From the NCBI GenBank assembly GCA_947561395.2, contig OX387186.1, forward strand, positions 6,809,888 to 6,873,887: a stretch of 64,000 nt of DNA. Direction: 5' to 3'. The stretch is from Buxus sempervirens (lineage: Eukaryota > Streptophyta > Magnoliopsida > Buxales > Buxaceae). The notes under the pieces are model-generated. The model worked only from the letters and a program-made list of their open reading frames with translations, was not told the origin of the DNA and made no database searches. Both the position numbers and the translations under genes were made by a program. Shown piece by piece: positions 20,756 to 31,933 of this stretch. Within the stretch, counting starts at the first letter, position 1. Each line of letters starts with the position of its first letter.

Positions 20756-22579
20756 ATACACCTATAGTAATTTGAATTTGAGTTGTACAATCAAACTTAG
20801 TTCATTTGAAAAGCATTCTCGTCAGATGTCAAATAATTGTAAATAGGTTTACCTAAAGCAAATAACTAGGAATCAATTCAACCCCAATGTATAACAAACT
20901 AATTGAATTTCAGTCCTTCTCTAAATCGTTCATGTTGTACCGAAGCAGTGTGTTCCTTTTTCCTTCGTCAGTCGTTTCACAAGTCAAAGGAAACCATTTG
21001 AATTAAAAATAAGTATTTTAACATAAACAAGGTGCAGAACGAAGAACCCACTTTCCTCATGTGTTTCACGGTTTCGTGATTTCACAAAACATCAAATTTG
21101 CAGTAACATACATTCAACCATATAATAAAAGAAAAACTCCAGATTCCTCTTAACACATGATCTCAAATACTATCATGTTTATAATTCATAAAATATAATA
21201 TTCTTCTCTTAGATTCATGTAATCACATCAAGAGCCTTTCCAAAAATCCAGATTCATACAAAAACAAATAAATGATGATAATAAGAGAGATTAAGCATTA
21301 TAAGCATAAAGAAAGGATTAAAACCACTTACCTTCATAGGTTTAGGGTTGGGTAGCTCCAAAATCACTATTTCTTCACCAAAATCCTCTTCTCCATCCTC
21401 TAAAACTCACCTCCAATGTCAAAAACGAGATTATGGTTTTAAACCCTTGATTAATATATATTTAAAGTCTAATGACCTTTATGCCCTTCATTAGAAAGAT
21501 TTAATCTCAGCCGTTGTTTTAAGTTTGATATTAACACTTAAAAAGATTGATCTGGTGGGTGTGCAGGCACCTATCTCCTGTACAATAACCTATAGGACTT
21601 ATGCAAAACAAGGACTCTTGACTTGGTCAGAGTTGAACCCCATTTATTATTTGAAATTTTGACCAGGTCCTTACAACAAGCCCACCCCATCCGACCAGCA
21701 GCCCAAGAATGAATCCTGTGAAGTGCAAAGCTCATGCAAACCTGACCCACAAGTCCCCCCTCCTTCATCTGCCTCAGGTGATCCCATCATTGGTCCCAAA
21801 CGCGTTAAGAGGTAACAAGAATTCTCAGGATCTCCTCTAACACCCACCAAGAAGTGAAAACAAACTGTACTTCTTCTTGAGCTGAATAATTTTTCTAACC
21901 TAATTATCTTCTGATTTTGTACTAGAATCTTGGCAAATCGACAATCAGCACAGAGGTCACGAGTAAGAAAACTTCAATACATTTCAGAGCTTGAACGTAG
22001 TGTGACCTCGTTACAGGTAACCTTGTGTTTCTGTTGTTAATTATCGTTATCATATGCTTAAGATTACTGAATTTTTTTCTTCTTCAATATTGAATTATGA
22101 GGACGGAAGTATCGGCATGCATTGTCACCCCGAGTTGCATTTCTAGACCGCCAGCGCTTGATTCTTAACGTGGACAACAATGCTCTAAAGCAAAGGATTG
22201 CTGCACTCGCACAAGATAAGATTTTCAAAGATGGTAAGTGACTAACCATGCAATTAAACATGAGAGAATCATGTTAATTAGTTTAATCAGGTTAACATGG
22301 TACTCTTGGTTTATTTTGAATGTATTTAAAAGGACTCAAAAGGCAAACTTGCTTCTTGATAATTAAAGCTAGCATTTCTTGGTTAAGGGAGAGGGCTTAA
22401 TGGATCTACACATTATGGTTTGTGCATGAAATGCAGCTCACCAGGAGGCTTTGAAGAGGGAGATAGAGAGACTAAGGCAAGTCTATCACCACCAAAATCT
22501 TAAGAAGATGGGAAGTAATAATGCAGCACCGGCTTCGGACAACCAAGGTTGTACGGACAAGGAGCAGCTTCCCAACTGA

Positions 22580-22793
22580 GAGGGAAGCTAAGGGAGGATG
22601 AGAGGGTGTGTGGTGCGGTGGATTCTGCTAACCTGCGGAATCACGTGGTGTGTTTCCATTGTTAATGTAGGTGGGCCTCTGACAAGAGTGTATAAGATTA
22701 GAGGGTGGGAGTAGGACACCTGGAATTCTGATTTTTTTAAGGTAAAAATTGGGTTGTGATTGGTGGGAAGATTGTTTACTACTATTAGGTGGG
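22580..22793 (+). other. Probable 3' UTR of the bZIP gene
   Basis: Non-coding sequence directly after the TGA. It is interrupted by the Mutator-like MITE and resumes after 23350. Confidence 0.5.
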
Positions 22794-23341
22794 GAAATGA
22801 GCAGGATCCTCTGTTAAGCGCAATCTAACGGACCAAATTAATTTGGTCCGATCCTCTGTAGGGAGGTACCTTCAGCTTGTAGGGAGGTATCTTTGGTTTA
22901 TATTGGGGTACCTTAGGCTTAAAAGGAGGTACCTTAAACTATTTTTGGTGATTGCATATGGCTTACCATGGGGGGTACCTTAGGCTTATATGGTAGTACT
23001 TTAGACTTACATGAGGGCACCTTGGGCTTACAGTTGGGTACCTTAAATTTATTTTGGAAGGTACCAACCACGATTTAGGAAGGTAGCTTCAGGTTATAGT
23101 GGGGTATTTGAAGTACCCCGTATTTGACAGAGGTACTCCATTGTTAGGCCAAAGGTACTTCCATGAACATGATCGGGTACCCCCATGTGTGCCTGAGGTA
23201 CCATGGTATTTGACAGAGGTACCCTATTGTTTGCCTGAGGTATCCCCATATTTGATATCCTTCCTTTAACTTGATCCAACATTTGGATCGTTGGATTGCG
23301 CTTCACAAACGATCCTCCGCTTCACAGAGGATCTTAAATTG
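22794..23341. mobile_element. Mutator-like MITE carrying GGTACC-rich repeats
   Basis: Flanked by the 9-base direct repeat TTAGGTGGG (22785-22793 and 23342-23350), the length typical of Mutator-like elements. The ends are imperfect inverted repeats sharing ATCCTCTGT-AAGCG and GCGCAATC-AACG. The interior (about 22850-23240) is built from many degenerate units around GGTACCTTAGGCTTA, partly in inverted order. No coding capacity. Confidence 0.8.
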
Positions 23342-23350
23342 TTAGGTGGG

Positions 23351-23984
23351 TCTCAACTGTGTCTTCATCTTCCTTTTTTTCTTTCTCCCTTTGTATTCTA
23401 TTACTGTCATTAATTCCCTTTTGTATTTGTTTAAATTATTTTGGGAGGCAAAAGATGATGGAGTGGTGGTGGTGGTGAGATGGGTGTAGTGTTTTTGGGG
23501 TGTCCGAAAGGAAGTGCTATGTTAGGGGTGTTTGTAAAAGGAATTGTGGTTGTGTTTCTTGGGCACAATAATGTTGTAACCCTTCTGTTTGTAAAAGGAA
23601 AAGAAGGAAAAAATGTAGAATAAGATTCAGAATGTAATTTGCGCTCAAATTGTACTTCCATGGCCTCTTTAACTGTTTCATCTTATTATTATCAGACAAA
23701 CTTGAAATGAGCTTTGAAGCAAGTGAAGTAGTGGGAATTTCACCACATGAACCAAGCTTTAAAGGCATTGGATCCACCAACCAATCAACTAGTCAGATGG
23801 AAGGTGTTTTGTTGAAATGTCAAAAAAAAAAAAAAAATCAAATTAATTACTAGATGGTTGATTGTGGGAAAATCGTCTTAAATTTATACTTGTAGTTTTT
23901 GTTGATTTGTGTGTAGCCTGATCGTATTGGATGCGCAACCACAATTCTCACGAGTCAAGCTTCTACCATTCGAGAAAGATAGTG
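23351..23984. other. No gene seen; likely bZIP 3' flank
   Basis: Continues the sequence interrupted by the MITE. Short frames only; an A run at about 23822-23836. Confidence 0.45.
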
Positions 23985-24030
23985 CACTACAAAAAATTAA
24001 TTTTTTAGTGACATAAATTTTGCGGTGAAC
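23985..24030 (+). other. CACTA-like terminus without a visible partner
   Basis: CACTACAAAAAATTAA followed by TTTTTTAGTGAC, typical of a CACTA left end but with different subterminal sequence from CACTA-1 and CACTA-2. I found no matching TTTTTTGTAGTG end up to 27044 nor in the flanks after 49345. It may mark the left end of an element that carries the HMA1 and SCYL1 exons. Confidence 0.5.
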
Positions 24031-25579
24031 ATAAGTATATGTCTCGATAAATATCATATAGCGACGTACTTGAATGTTCGTGGTTAAAGAAAATAACATT
24101 TGCATTAATAAAAAAATCCTAAAATTTTTTTTGTGGCGTTCATTACAAATCGTCGTCAATTAAAAAATTATCTGCAACACTTGTTTCGCCGCACAGAGCA
24201 TACGCATTTTGTTTCCCGCACCTGCTTGGAAACAAATCGGAGAAGAAAACAGAGGGCGCTCATTCCATTTTGATCACACTCGCTCTTATCCAGGGCAATT
24301 CCTGAGTCTGGTGGGAGAGAAAAATGGATTGCTCCCTTGTCTGGAATACAAGAAACTCGCGTGCTTTCCTTCGATCTGGTTCGACGCGACGACGTCCCGA
24401 GTCTTACCTCTCTCTGGCTATCTTCTTGCACCGACAATTTGAAGGTAAAGTTCTCCAAGTTCCTTGTTCTTGAGTTTCGATTCGGGAAAAAAATTTGGCT
24501 ATGTTATCTCGAATCCTCATTTAATTGATCTAGGAACCATTTGTGAATAGCTATTCTATATCAAGCTCGAACCGATTCTTTTTTGGCTTTAGCTGAAACC
24601 GTCATGTGTTTGAGTAGGAATTCAAACACACGAAGAGACCTCTACTGTGTGTCCTTCTTACTGTAGATTTGATCACTGCGTAAAATCATTTTTCTTGGGA
24701 GCAAGGGAATACTAGAAAATCTCCAACGGGAAATACTAGAAAAATAGGCATCGTTCTAACGGATTTCAAGAAAACCCTAACCTTCATGTTGGAGAGAAGA
24801 ACTGGAGAATCAAACAATGACGTCGGGCTCAAACCAGGTGGGATCGTCAAGTAGGGCGACCGAGAGATCGGAAGTCTAGCGGGTGACATCATTTTATACT
24901 TGGCAGCGTTCGATCCTAGACCAGAGAAGACCCTAGAATCCAATTTTACGGAAAATTCTGTTCAGATCTTCGCCATTTGGAACATTATCAGAAGCACGAA
25001 TGGGATGGTTCCCACCGTTGGAGCACTCAAATCGAAGCTTCGATAAACTGACGTCGTGCAAGGAGAGAACCAAACGAAGAGGACTGTTGAAAGGAGAGAA
25101 CCAAACGAAGAGCTCCTCGGATCCGTTTGACTCTTTTCTCTTTCTACTCTCGCCAATTCGCCTTCTCGTTGAATCGGCATTAGGTGATGTTGATTCATCA
25201 ACTGCATTTATTCTTCCCATAGTCTCCATCGATCTTAACTCACATTGATCCGCGTTTGTCTCATCGCCATTTCGGAGCTCTCTACCTAATCCGACTTCTT
25301 AGCCCCAAATGAAGACGAATAGAGAGAAATTGAGGACCCTTTCAGACGAAGTTTTCTCATTTTTTATTTATTTCCTACTATTTGATGAGGACCTGAGCTC
25401 TGTCTGGTTCTAATGTTCATGACCGTTACCCCCATACATGTTTTTAGTTCATTCTGTTTCATTTATTTTATGTCTCTACTAGGAAATTCTTGCATGTCAT
25501 AAGAAGCTTACTGTTCAATGTAGTGATGTTTTCTTTGTTACTCTTTTTTGGAACTGGTTATCAGTTTCGTTTGTTTCAG
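24031..25579. other. Region between CACTA-like terminus and captured exons
   Basis: A GC-richer stretch at about 24200-24445 ends AAG|GTAAAG and may be a leader exon. A 22-base segment (AAGGAGAGAACCAAACGAAG core) is tandemly repeated near 25059-25112. No recognised protein on either strand. Confidence 0.4.
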
Positions 25580-25685
25580 GGCTGTTGTAGACCACAATGT
25601 AGGGAAAGACCTTCCTTCCATTTTTGTTGAAAGTTTTGAGAGTTTTCCTGGTAGAGGCCTTTTTGCAACATTGACCAGAACTAAG
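25580..25685 (+). pseudogene. Captured exon of an HMA1-type P1B ATPase
   Basis: TTTCAG| acceptor, 106 open bases, AAG|GTAATA donor. It reads AVVDHNVGKDLPSIFVESFE then SFPGRGLFATLTRTK, the conserved segment after the phosphorylation site of the chloroplast-envelope metal ATPase HMA1 (family form VDHSVGKDLPSIFVESFEYF). No other HMA1 exon is nearby, so this is an isolated exon. Confidence 0.78.
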
Positions 25686-26129
25686 GTAATAAGCTCTATA
25701 TAAGCATTTCATTAACTTCATGATGGTTGATTATTTCCCCTTTCTGGAGTTGTTATTTTAGTTGGAAAAATATAACTTTCATATTCTGGATTGAAAATAG
25801 CTCATAACTAACTATAAGGTGTGTATATACTCTGTATTATCTAAGCATTTCTTGAAGTGAATACCTAGATAAATACCACTGGATCGTGAAACTTTCAATT
25901 GAGGCATATTTATTACACCATTATACTGACTATTATCTACGGACTCCCTTTCTGTTTTAATTGCATGTGTCCCATCTACCCTATTATGTTTTGTGGTGTA
26001 AATTTCTCTCTAATTGTCTGGTTATATACTTAATTTCTATTTTATTCTTCTGTTTTTATTTTTATTTTTTTTAATTATATTAACAGATGTCTTTTGAAGT
26101 TTGTTAATCCTTGTGCTGCGTTATTACAG

Positions 26130-26796
26130 GAGTTATGGCTTTATGTGCAACTAGTTCTTACTATGACATAACTGAGATTGCAACTCGCATTCTGCCAAAT
26201 GTTGTTGTACTTTCTATTGATCCTGATAGGTATTCTTTTACATGACTCATAGTTTTCTTTTTTGGACATTTTAATGTTTAGGATCTCACCATCATCACTT
26301 CCAAGCTGAGCCTACCTTTCTATGGTACTTTGATGTAATAGTAATGCAATCATAGTGGCATGAGTGCTCTAGGTCCATCTGAGATCCATTATTATTAAGT
26401 TTATCCTAGATAATGTACCTATATCATGGACCAGTTCTCATTGTGGATATTGTTTCTCCATGGTTCCTGACTCACACATTAATTGGATTAAAGATAGTAG
26501 CACAACCATGTGCTTCATTATTATTGTGCATGGATATTGAGGAAAACGTAAAATCACCTTTAAATCTGTGGCCCAGACCTTAGAGGAAATCAGTCCTTTC
26601 TCCAACAAACACACGGGCACTCTTCAGGGATGACCTTAATTTCAATGATGTTTGTTCAAGTTGTGCAGGATAATTTATTTTTGCTCTTGTGGGAGATAAT
26701 AATGTGTTAATTTGTTCATACTCCAGTGATGTTAGATCAAAGGCATTTCAAGCGGTTGATCAATTTTTGCAGATAGTTAGGCTACATCATGAGAAG
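26130..26796 (+). pseudogene. Captured exons of a SCYL1-like kinase-like HEAT protein
   Basis: Exons 26130-26229 and 26727-26796 have AG acceptors and GT donors and splice in frame: MALCATSSYYDITEIATRIL, PNVVVLSIDPDSDVRSKAFQ, AVDQFLQIVRLHHEK. This matches the HEAT-repeat part of plant SCY1-like proteins (Arabidopsis CTEXP group), which act in trafficking and tRNA export. The kinase domain and other exons are absent. It shares strand with the HMA1 exon 450 bases upstream, which suggests capture into one element. Confidence 0.75.
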
Positions 26797-27044
26797 GTGT
26801 GTCATTAATTTCTTATTGCTTTTGACACCTGTAGTTTTGCAAATAATTCTTCTAGTCTTGTTGCATAAGAGGTCTTGAGAATGTTTTACTTCTTGAAAGA
26901 TAATAATACGCATTTCAAGTAGTGTAAAACAGTTTTAGTTATGTCAAGGGAAATTTTGTTACCTTTCCAATCACCATTTCCCTTTTTTTTTTTCATACAA
27001 TTGCAAAATTAAATTCAATTTCATATTAAAAACTGTGAAACATT

Positions 27045-27525
27045 CACTACAAAAAAGTCGATTTTTACCGGCGGTAGAGTCCCGCCGGTAAAGGTCAAAT
27101 TACCACCGTTAAAGTTTTAACGGCGGTAAACCCTACCGCCGCTTAATATCGAGCCGCTAAACGAATCAGCGACGCCTGCAACGGCGGTAGCAAAATTACC
27201 GCCGCTATTTCGGAGAAATAGGCGGCGGGAATTTAACGGCGGTCATTACTGCCGTTAAATTGCCTTTTTACCGGCGGGTATTACCGCCGCTTAATAAGAA
27301 ATTTTTAACGGCGGTAGCAGTTACCGCCGCTAATATCCTCCATTAGCGGCGGTAACTACCGCCGCTAATATCCTCACGTGCTTCTATATTCCTTTAGCAG
27401 CGGTAGGTACCGCCGCTAATAATTTGTATAAGTAAATGCGACTATGGTTTTAAGCGGCGGTAATTACCGCCGCTTAAAACTTTTGGCTTTTAGCGGCGGT
27501 AATTACCGCCGCTAAAAGCCCTTAC
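27045..27525. repeat. CACTA-2 left subterminal palindromic array
   Basis: About ten units of a GCGGCGGTAATTACCGCCGC-type sequence. Two are long perfect palindromes: 27447-27480 (34 bases) and 27485-27520 (36 bases). The direct-plus-inverted arrangement would let transcripts fold into strong hairpins. Confidence 0.9.
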
Positions 27526-27867
27526 CTGCATATACAAAAACCATAATTAGGTGGACCGAAAATCCTGTAAAATACCTGTAAAATATCTCATTTCGTAACA
27601 AATTTTATAACAAATAGAGCAAAACAATTACAAAGAAGAAAGTGAATTAAAAGAAATTCTAATAAAATTAAAATACTCTAAACATTCATGTCATATAAAT
27701 TAAACTAAAGAACAGTAAATTAATGGTTTCCATTAACAAGTGAAATTGCAACTGGTATCAATTTAATAGCCCTGCATGAAAATAACAATGAATCATGCGT
27801 CACTAAAATTATAAGTAGACAAATCAATTTAGCCAAAAAAAATTAATATATATATATATATATACAA
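27526..27867. other. CACTA-2 left non-coding part
   Basis: AT-rich, no gene, ending in a TA dinucleotide run at about 27846-27866 that borders the pararetrovirus fragment. Confidence 0.5.
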
Positions 27868-28301
27868 AGTCACCTCACTTACAATCAAATAAGAAGAATT
27901 CCTGAAGAAAAGGAAGACGAAGCATCCACATCCCAAGAAATAGAAGAAGTAGGAGAACAAGAAAAATTCTTAGATATAATTTCACAAATCAATTTTAGAA
28001 AATGGTTAATTAAAATCAATTTAATTGTCAACAATGAATTCAAGTTTGAAACAATCGCCTTAGTTGATAGCGGTGCAGACCTCAATTGTATTCAAGAAGG
28101 TATAATACCTTCAAAATACTTTGAGAAAACCAAAGAAAAACTCCATACGGCAAGTGGAGTTGGTATGAAAATCAATTACAAATTGTCAAATGTACACATC
28201 TGCAATGACAATATTTGCTTTAAAACCCCATTTATTTTAATTAGTGATCTTAGTAAACAAGTCATTTTAGGCACTCCCTTCTTAGCATTAATCCAGCCAT
28301 A
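27868..28301 (+). pseudogene. Endogenous pararetrovirus (Caulimoviridae) protease fragment
   Basis: A frame open from about 27870 contains a retropepsin-like motif, VDSGADLNCIQEG (catalytic Asp at 28066-28068), followed by KTPFILISD and ILGTPF, an arrangement typical of the polyprotein of endogenous caulimovirids of the florendovirus/petuvirus type. The upstream part is acidic. Reverse transcriptase, movement and coat segments are absent: about 430 bases only, opposite in strand to the CACTA-2 genes. TA dinucleotide runs bound it on both sides (27846-27866 and 28301-28321). A decayed integrated fragment with no capacity to encode a virus. LTR-element protease is the alternative. Confidence 0.7.
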
Positions 28302-29050
28302 TATATATATATATATATATATAGAACCGAAGCTATCTTGTGTTACTCACCTCAAATAATAAGAATGCATGTCTGTCTAGCTAAAATCCCGAGGAGGACT
28401 ATCATTTGCAGACGTTTCGCTAGGAGACTATAAATTGTAAGAAAGATCATTAAGTGTGGTATTTAAATATAAAGATGATATGAATTTGTGCTATATTTAT
28501 TTTTGTAAGGCATTTATATAATACCTGTGTTTGACGTTTACTCATCATGAAGTTTCTAAATTCTTCAAATTCTCTGGCATGCTGTGCAATAGTTGCTTCA
28601 ATTGTTTGTCGTTGTCGCATCTCTTCTTCTAGCCGCTCCTCTGTACGTTGCAATTGTTCTCGCATCCTATTAAATTCATCCATATCGACATACCGAGATG
28701 ACGTACTTGAGGATGCACTACCACCCCACAGCCTAGTGGGCGTGTGGTCTAACCCACAACACCGCACCCTGCCATGTGTGTCATGCCCCATGACTTGAGT
28801 ATATACATCATCTCGGGCTGTCGAATCTGGCGTGCCTTGTTCCATGATAGTTCGCATTTGATCCTGAAAAAAATATTTATGCAATCATTGAGTTATCAAA
28901 ATAGATGCTAATAAAGTTATTCGTATGCTACAAGTATACCTACAATAAGAGGAAATAACTTACTATCTTGTCGGCTGCTTCATCATTGATTGGCGTGCCA
29001 TCTTTTCAAGTATGCGTTTTTATAAAAGTCTCAGCACGGCCCGCCAATCC

Positions 29051-29479
29051 CTAATGAAAAAATATGGTGTTAATTGATCATAAATCATTTAAACATCCAC
29101 AAGCAGAAATTAATACAATTGATCAGATTAAAAAGATGAAGAAATATAAAAACAAAGAACACATGTAGAGATAAATAAAGAAAAAATAATAAAAATTTCG
29201 ACGGCATCTCCCCTAAAAATAGAGGGTTGTCCAGACCAAATTGGTCTAAAATAAAGCCATTCAACCTGAAAAACAAAAAAGAATGCAAAACGTAGCATTC
29301 ATATACAATCCCCATTCACATAAATATCACATCTTATCATACAAGAAAATAGAAAAGCTACTATACAACTTAGAAGAGATAAGAAAGCAATAAAATAAGA
29401 TCGTACACTATGAAAACCGATCATCAAGTTGATGAGGTGACTAGATTTATAATAGTATATCAAGACATTCATAAGTGGC
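29051..29479. other. CACTA-2 intron sequence
   Basis: AT-rich, no gene. A roughly 55-base segment near 29196-29252 (CATCTCCCCTAAAAATAGAG core) recurs near 46558-46612 in the transposase 5' region. Confidence 0.6.
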
Positions 29480-31933
29480 TGTTAGCACCTGATTTTTGCA
29501 CCCAAAAAAATGCAAAAAAATGAAATTTTAATTAAAAAGTCAAACCCTGAGGGGACCGAAATTTGACTTTTTGATCCAAAGAAAATTGGCCATCAAACTT
29601 CCTTTCATTGAAAAGAGCATTTCGACACGGTTCTAACGCAACCGAGTTTGCCAGAATCGGAGTCCGGATGAGGAAGTTATGGGCCGGTCAAACTTTTGGG
29701 GAAGCGAAAGTTGACTTTTTGCTCGACCCCAATTCAGCTGCCAAACTTAATCCCAGTGGATAATGTGTTCCGAGCTGATTCCAACGACACCAAATTTGCT
29801 GAAATCGGACATCGGACGGAAAAGTTATGGGCAGTTGAAGTTTCAAAGAAAGCTGCCCATGTGGCAAAATAGCAGCAAAAAGCAGAATAGATGAATTAAA
29901 TAAGTAAAAATAATCATATCTTTATTTTTTAATATTATTTTAATAAGAGAATCTCGTTTTATAATAAAATAATCAAAAAATCGGATAAAAATCTTTAAAT
30001 AAACCAAATTGAATAAAGGTTTGAAATCCAAACATTTTAAAAACGTGCTGGACCGTATTTGAAGTACGGGCGAGGCATGCCCGTACTTCAACTACGGGCA
30101 AGCTTCTAGAAGAGGACACGTGGCGGGACACGCGTCCCGTACGGAAGAATCTGCGATAATTGCAAATATTCGTTTTTCGCCCGTATTTGAATTACGGGCA
30201 AGGCACGCCCGTACTTGAAGTACGGGCAAGGCATGCCCGTACTTCAAATACGGGCACGAAAATTTTGCCTATAAATAGAGAGGCCACCCCCCTCATTTGA
30301 AAAAGCCTTCTCCTTGGCCGTCCCCCCTCTCCTTCCTCGACGTTTCCACGTCCAAACTCTGCCCAAACCTTGCCACCCCAATACCTAACCCAAAAAATAC
30401 CTATTTTGCCCCTGGAGTGCTGCCCAACCTCCTCTTTCATCTTGTAAGCATAATCAACCCATCAGAACCTTTGCCAAAACCAAGTTCAAGAATTCAAGGG
30501 GACGCGGAAGCGCTGCCAGGATTCTCGGAGGACCTCAATATCATCCAAACAAAGAGATAAGAGTGTGGTAATGTTTTCTTTTAAATTTCATTTCAATAGA
30601 TACATAAACTTCTTTATTTAAAGAGTATTAAATTTCTGTTGCTTTATTACATTGTCTACTAACCCTTTTGTTTGTTGTTGATAAGATTCCTCTATACAAG
30701 TTTTAATGTCCATATAAAAAGAGAAAGAGGAAATCCAAAGAGAAAGAATGAAAATGTTATAAGATCCATTCAATGGATCCATTTGGAAGGACAAGAAGAA
30801 TCCATCCTCCATGAACCATCCTCTGTAATTTTCCCTTTCCTTCCCTTAAGATTAATCATGAATCACTATAGGAAGGTGTGGTTTTCCAAATAAAAAAAAG
30901 GGGACAAAAGGAAGAAGAAAAATGACATTTTGAAACAAATGAAGTAAGCACAGAATCTGGAGAAGCTGGAAACTTCAACCTCAATTGCAGAAAGCTCCTA
31001 AGAAGGCTACGGGATTGATCCCAAATAGAATCGGCAGCAAAAGTGCAGAATAAGCCTCGCCCGTATACTCAGAGCGGTCCAGGTCTGCCCGTAGTTAACC
31101 TACGGTCCGACCTGAACCGTATTAAAATTACGGTTCAGCCCGGACCGTAAATGAAATACGGTCAAGACTGTAAATAACTAAAAAATGTAATTTTCTAGCC
31201 CGGTTGAACCTAATTCGACCTAAACCGGCCTGAACCAGTCCCTTAAACAATTTGGGCTATCTTAAGCCCATCTTTGGACCATGGGCCCAGATGGGCCCAC
31301 CAAGACCACCCTGGGCCCAACTGTGGAGCCCACTTCGGACCGGCCCAAACCAGGCCCGTTTTCAATAAACGGGCCCAAGGCCACTTGACTTTGGCTAATG
31401 GGCTCTTTCCAAGCCCACTAAGCCCAAACCTAAAGTGTAAATAAATAAAATAATAAAATAACCGAATGGGTTACCCAATAACCCAACTGGGCCCAAGGCC
31501 CAACCATGGCAGCCCACGGGTCTTCCAACGGGACCCGAGTCCGACCCACCCCACTTAGATAAACAAAAAAGATAAAATTAAAATAAAAGGGACCCACACC
31601 TTCAGACGGTCCCCACCAGACCAAATAAGTGTGCATGTTGGCTTAGGAATTGGGTGAAAACTAAGTTGACTCAAGACCAAGGAGACCCACGGGACCTGTC
31701 AATCGACGGGGCGGGCTAGGGTGTCTTCGGGCTTCCCTAGACGTAACCGAGAACTTTCTCAGAACTCTAATAAGCCGCAGACCAGAATAATTAGGCCCGA
31801 ATAGGTGCCCCTTTTGTGTCTGCCTGCACCTCTCAGGCAGTGGCGACTCCAAACCAAAACAGTCCCGAGGCGAGCATCACTTCTTCATGCACCTTGTCGT
31901 GCGGCCCGAAACCGGAATCGGGGGGTGCGCACA
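29480..31933 (+). mobile_element. Solo LTR B (2454 bp), Tat/Ogre-like
   Basis: Starts TGTTAGCACCTGATTTTTGC, ends GGGGTGCGCACA, flanked by GTGGC (29475-29479 and 31934-31938). No internal domain. Blocks near its start (CAAACCCTGA-GGG-CGAAA, GGAGTCCGGATGA) and near its end (GTGGCGACTCC) are shared with solo LTR C, so the two belong to one family. Short CCCGTACTT-AAGTACGGG palindromes cluster at about 30050-30260. Strand assumes the family's usual orientation. Confidence 0.88.

Larger units (their letters stand above)
19106..21675 (+). mobile_element. Solo LTR A (2570 bp) inside the bZIP exon
   Basis: Starts TGTCACGCCC, ends GGTCCTTACA, and is flanked by ACAAG at 19101-19105 and 21676-21680. 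No internal retrotransposon sequence or primer site, so it arose by recombination between LTRs. Length and end sequences suggest a Gypsy-type LTR. Orientation is not independently established. Confidence 0.9.
18860..22579 (+). pseudogene. bZIP34/bZIP61-type transcription factor, disrupted
   Basis: Exons: 18860-19105 continued at 21681-21811 (one exon split by a solo LTR), 21926-22016, about 22102-22233, 22437-22579 (TGA). The protein shows HRRSASDSIAFLEAP, FDRLDDEQLMSML, a Ser/Thr-rich stretch, then the basic region NRQSAQRSRVRKLQYISELE (N-x7-R) and a leucine zipper, as in Arabidopsis bZIP34/61. Removing the LTR and one ACAAG rejoins ...SINDDKPTPSDQ... perfectly. Further damage: the acceptor before the zipper exon is altered, and a GCAT duplication near 22115 shifts the frame within EVSALSPRVAF. 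No exon encoding the usual amino terminus was found. The intact factor is nuclear and DNA-binding; this copy should be dead. Confidence 0.88.

Noticed and set aside
20578-20790. 70-codon minus-strand frame in solo LTR A
   Set aside because: Translation of the 64-65 base tandem repeats.
22850-23240. CRISPR-like array of regularly spaced repeats
   Set aside because: Units are degenerate, irregular and lack spacers; the host is a plant.
25515-25530. TGTAGTG as a right terminus for the CACTA-like end at 23985
   Set aside because: It lacks the T-run preceding GTAGTG and subterminal inverted similarity; likely chance.
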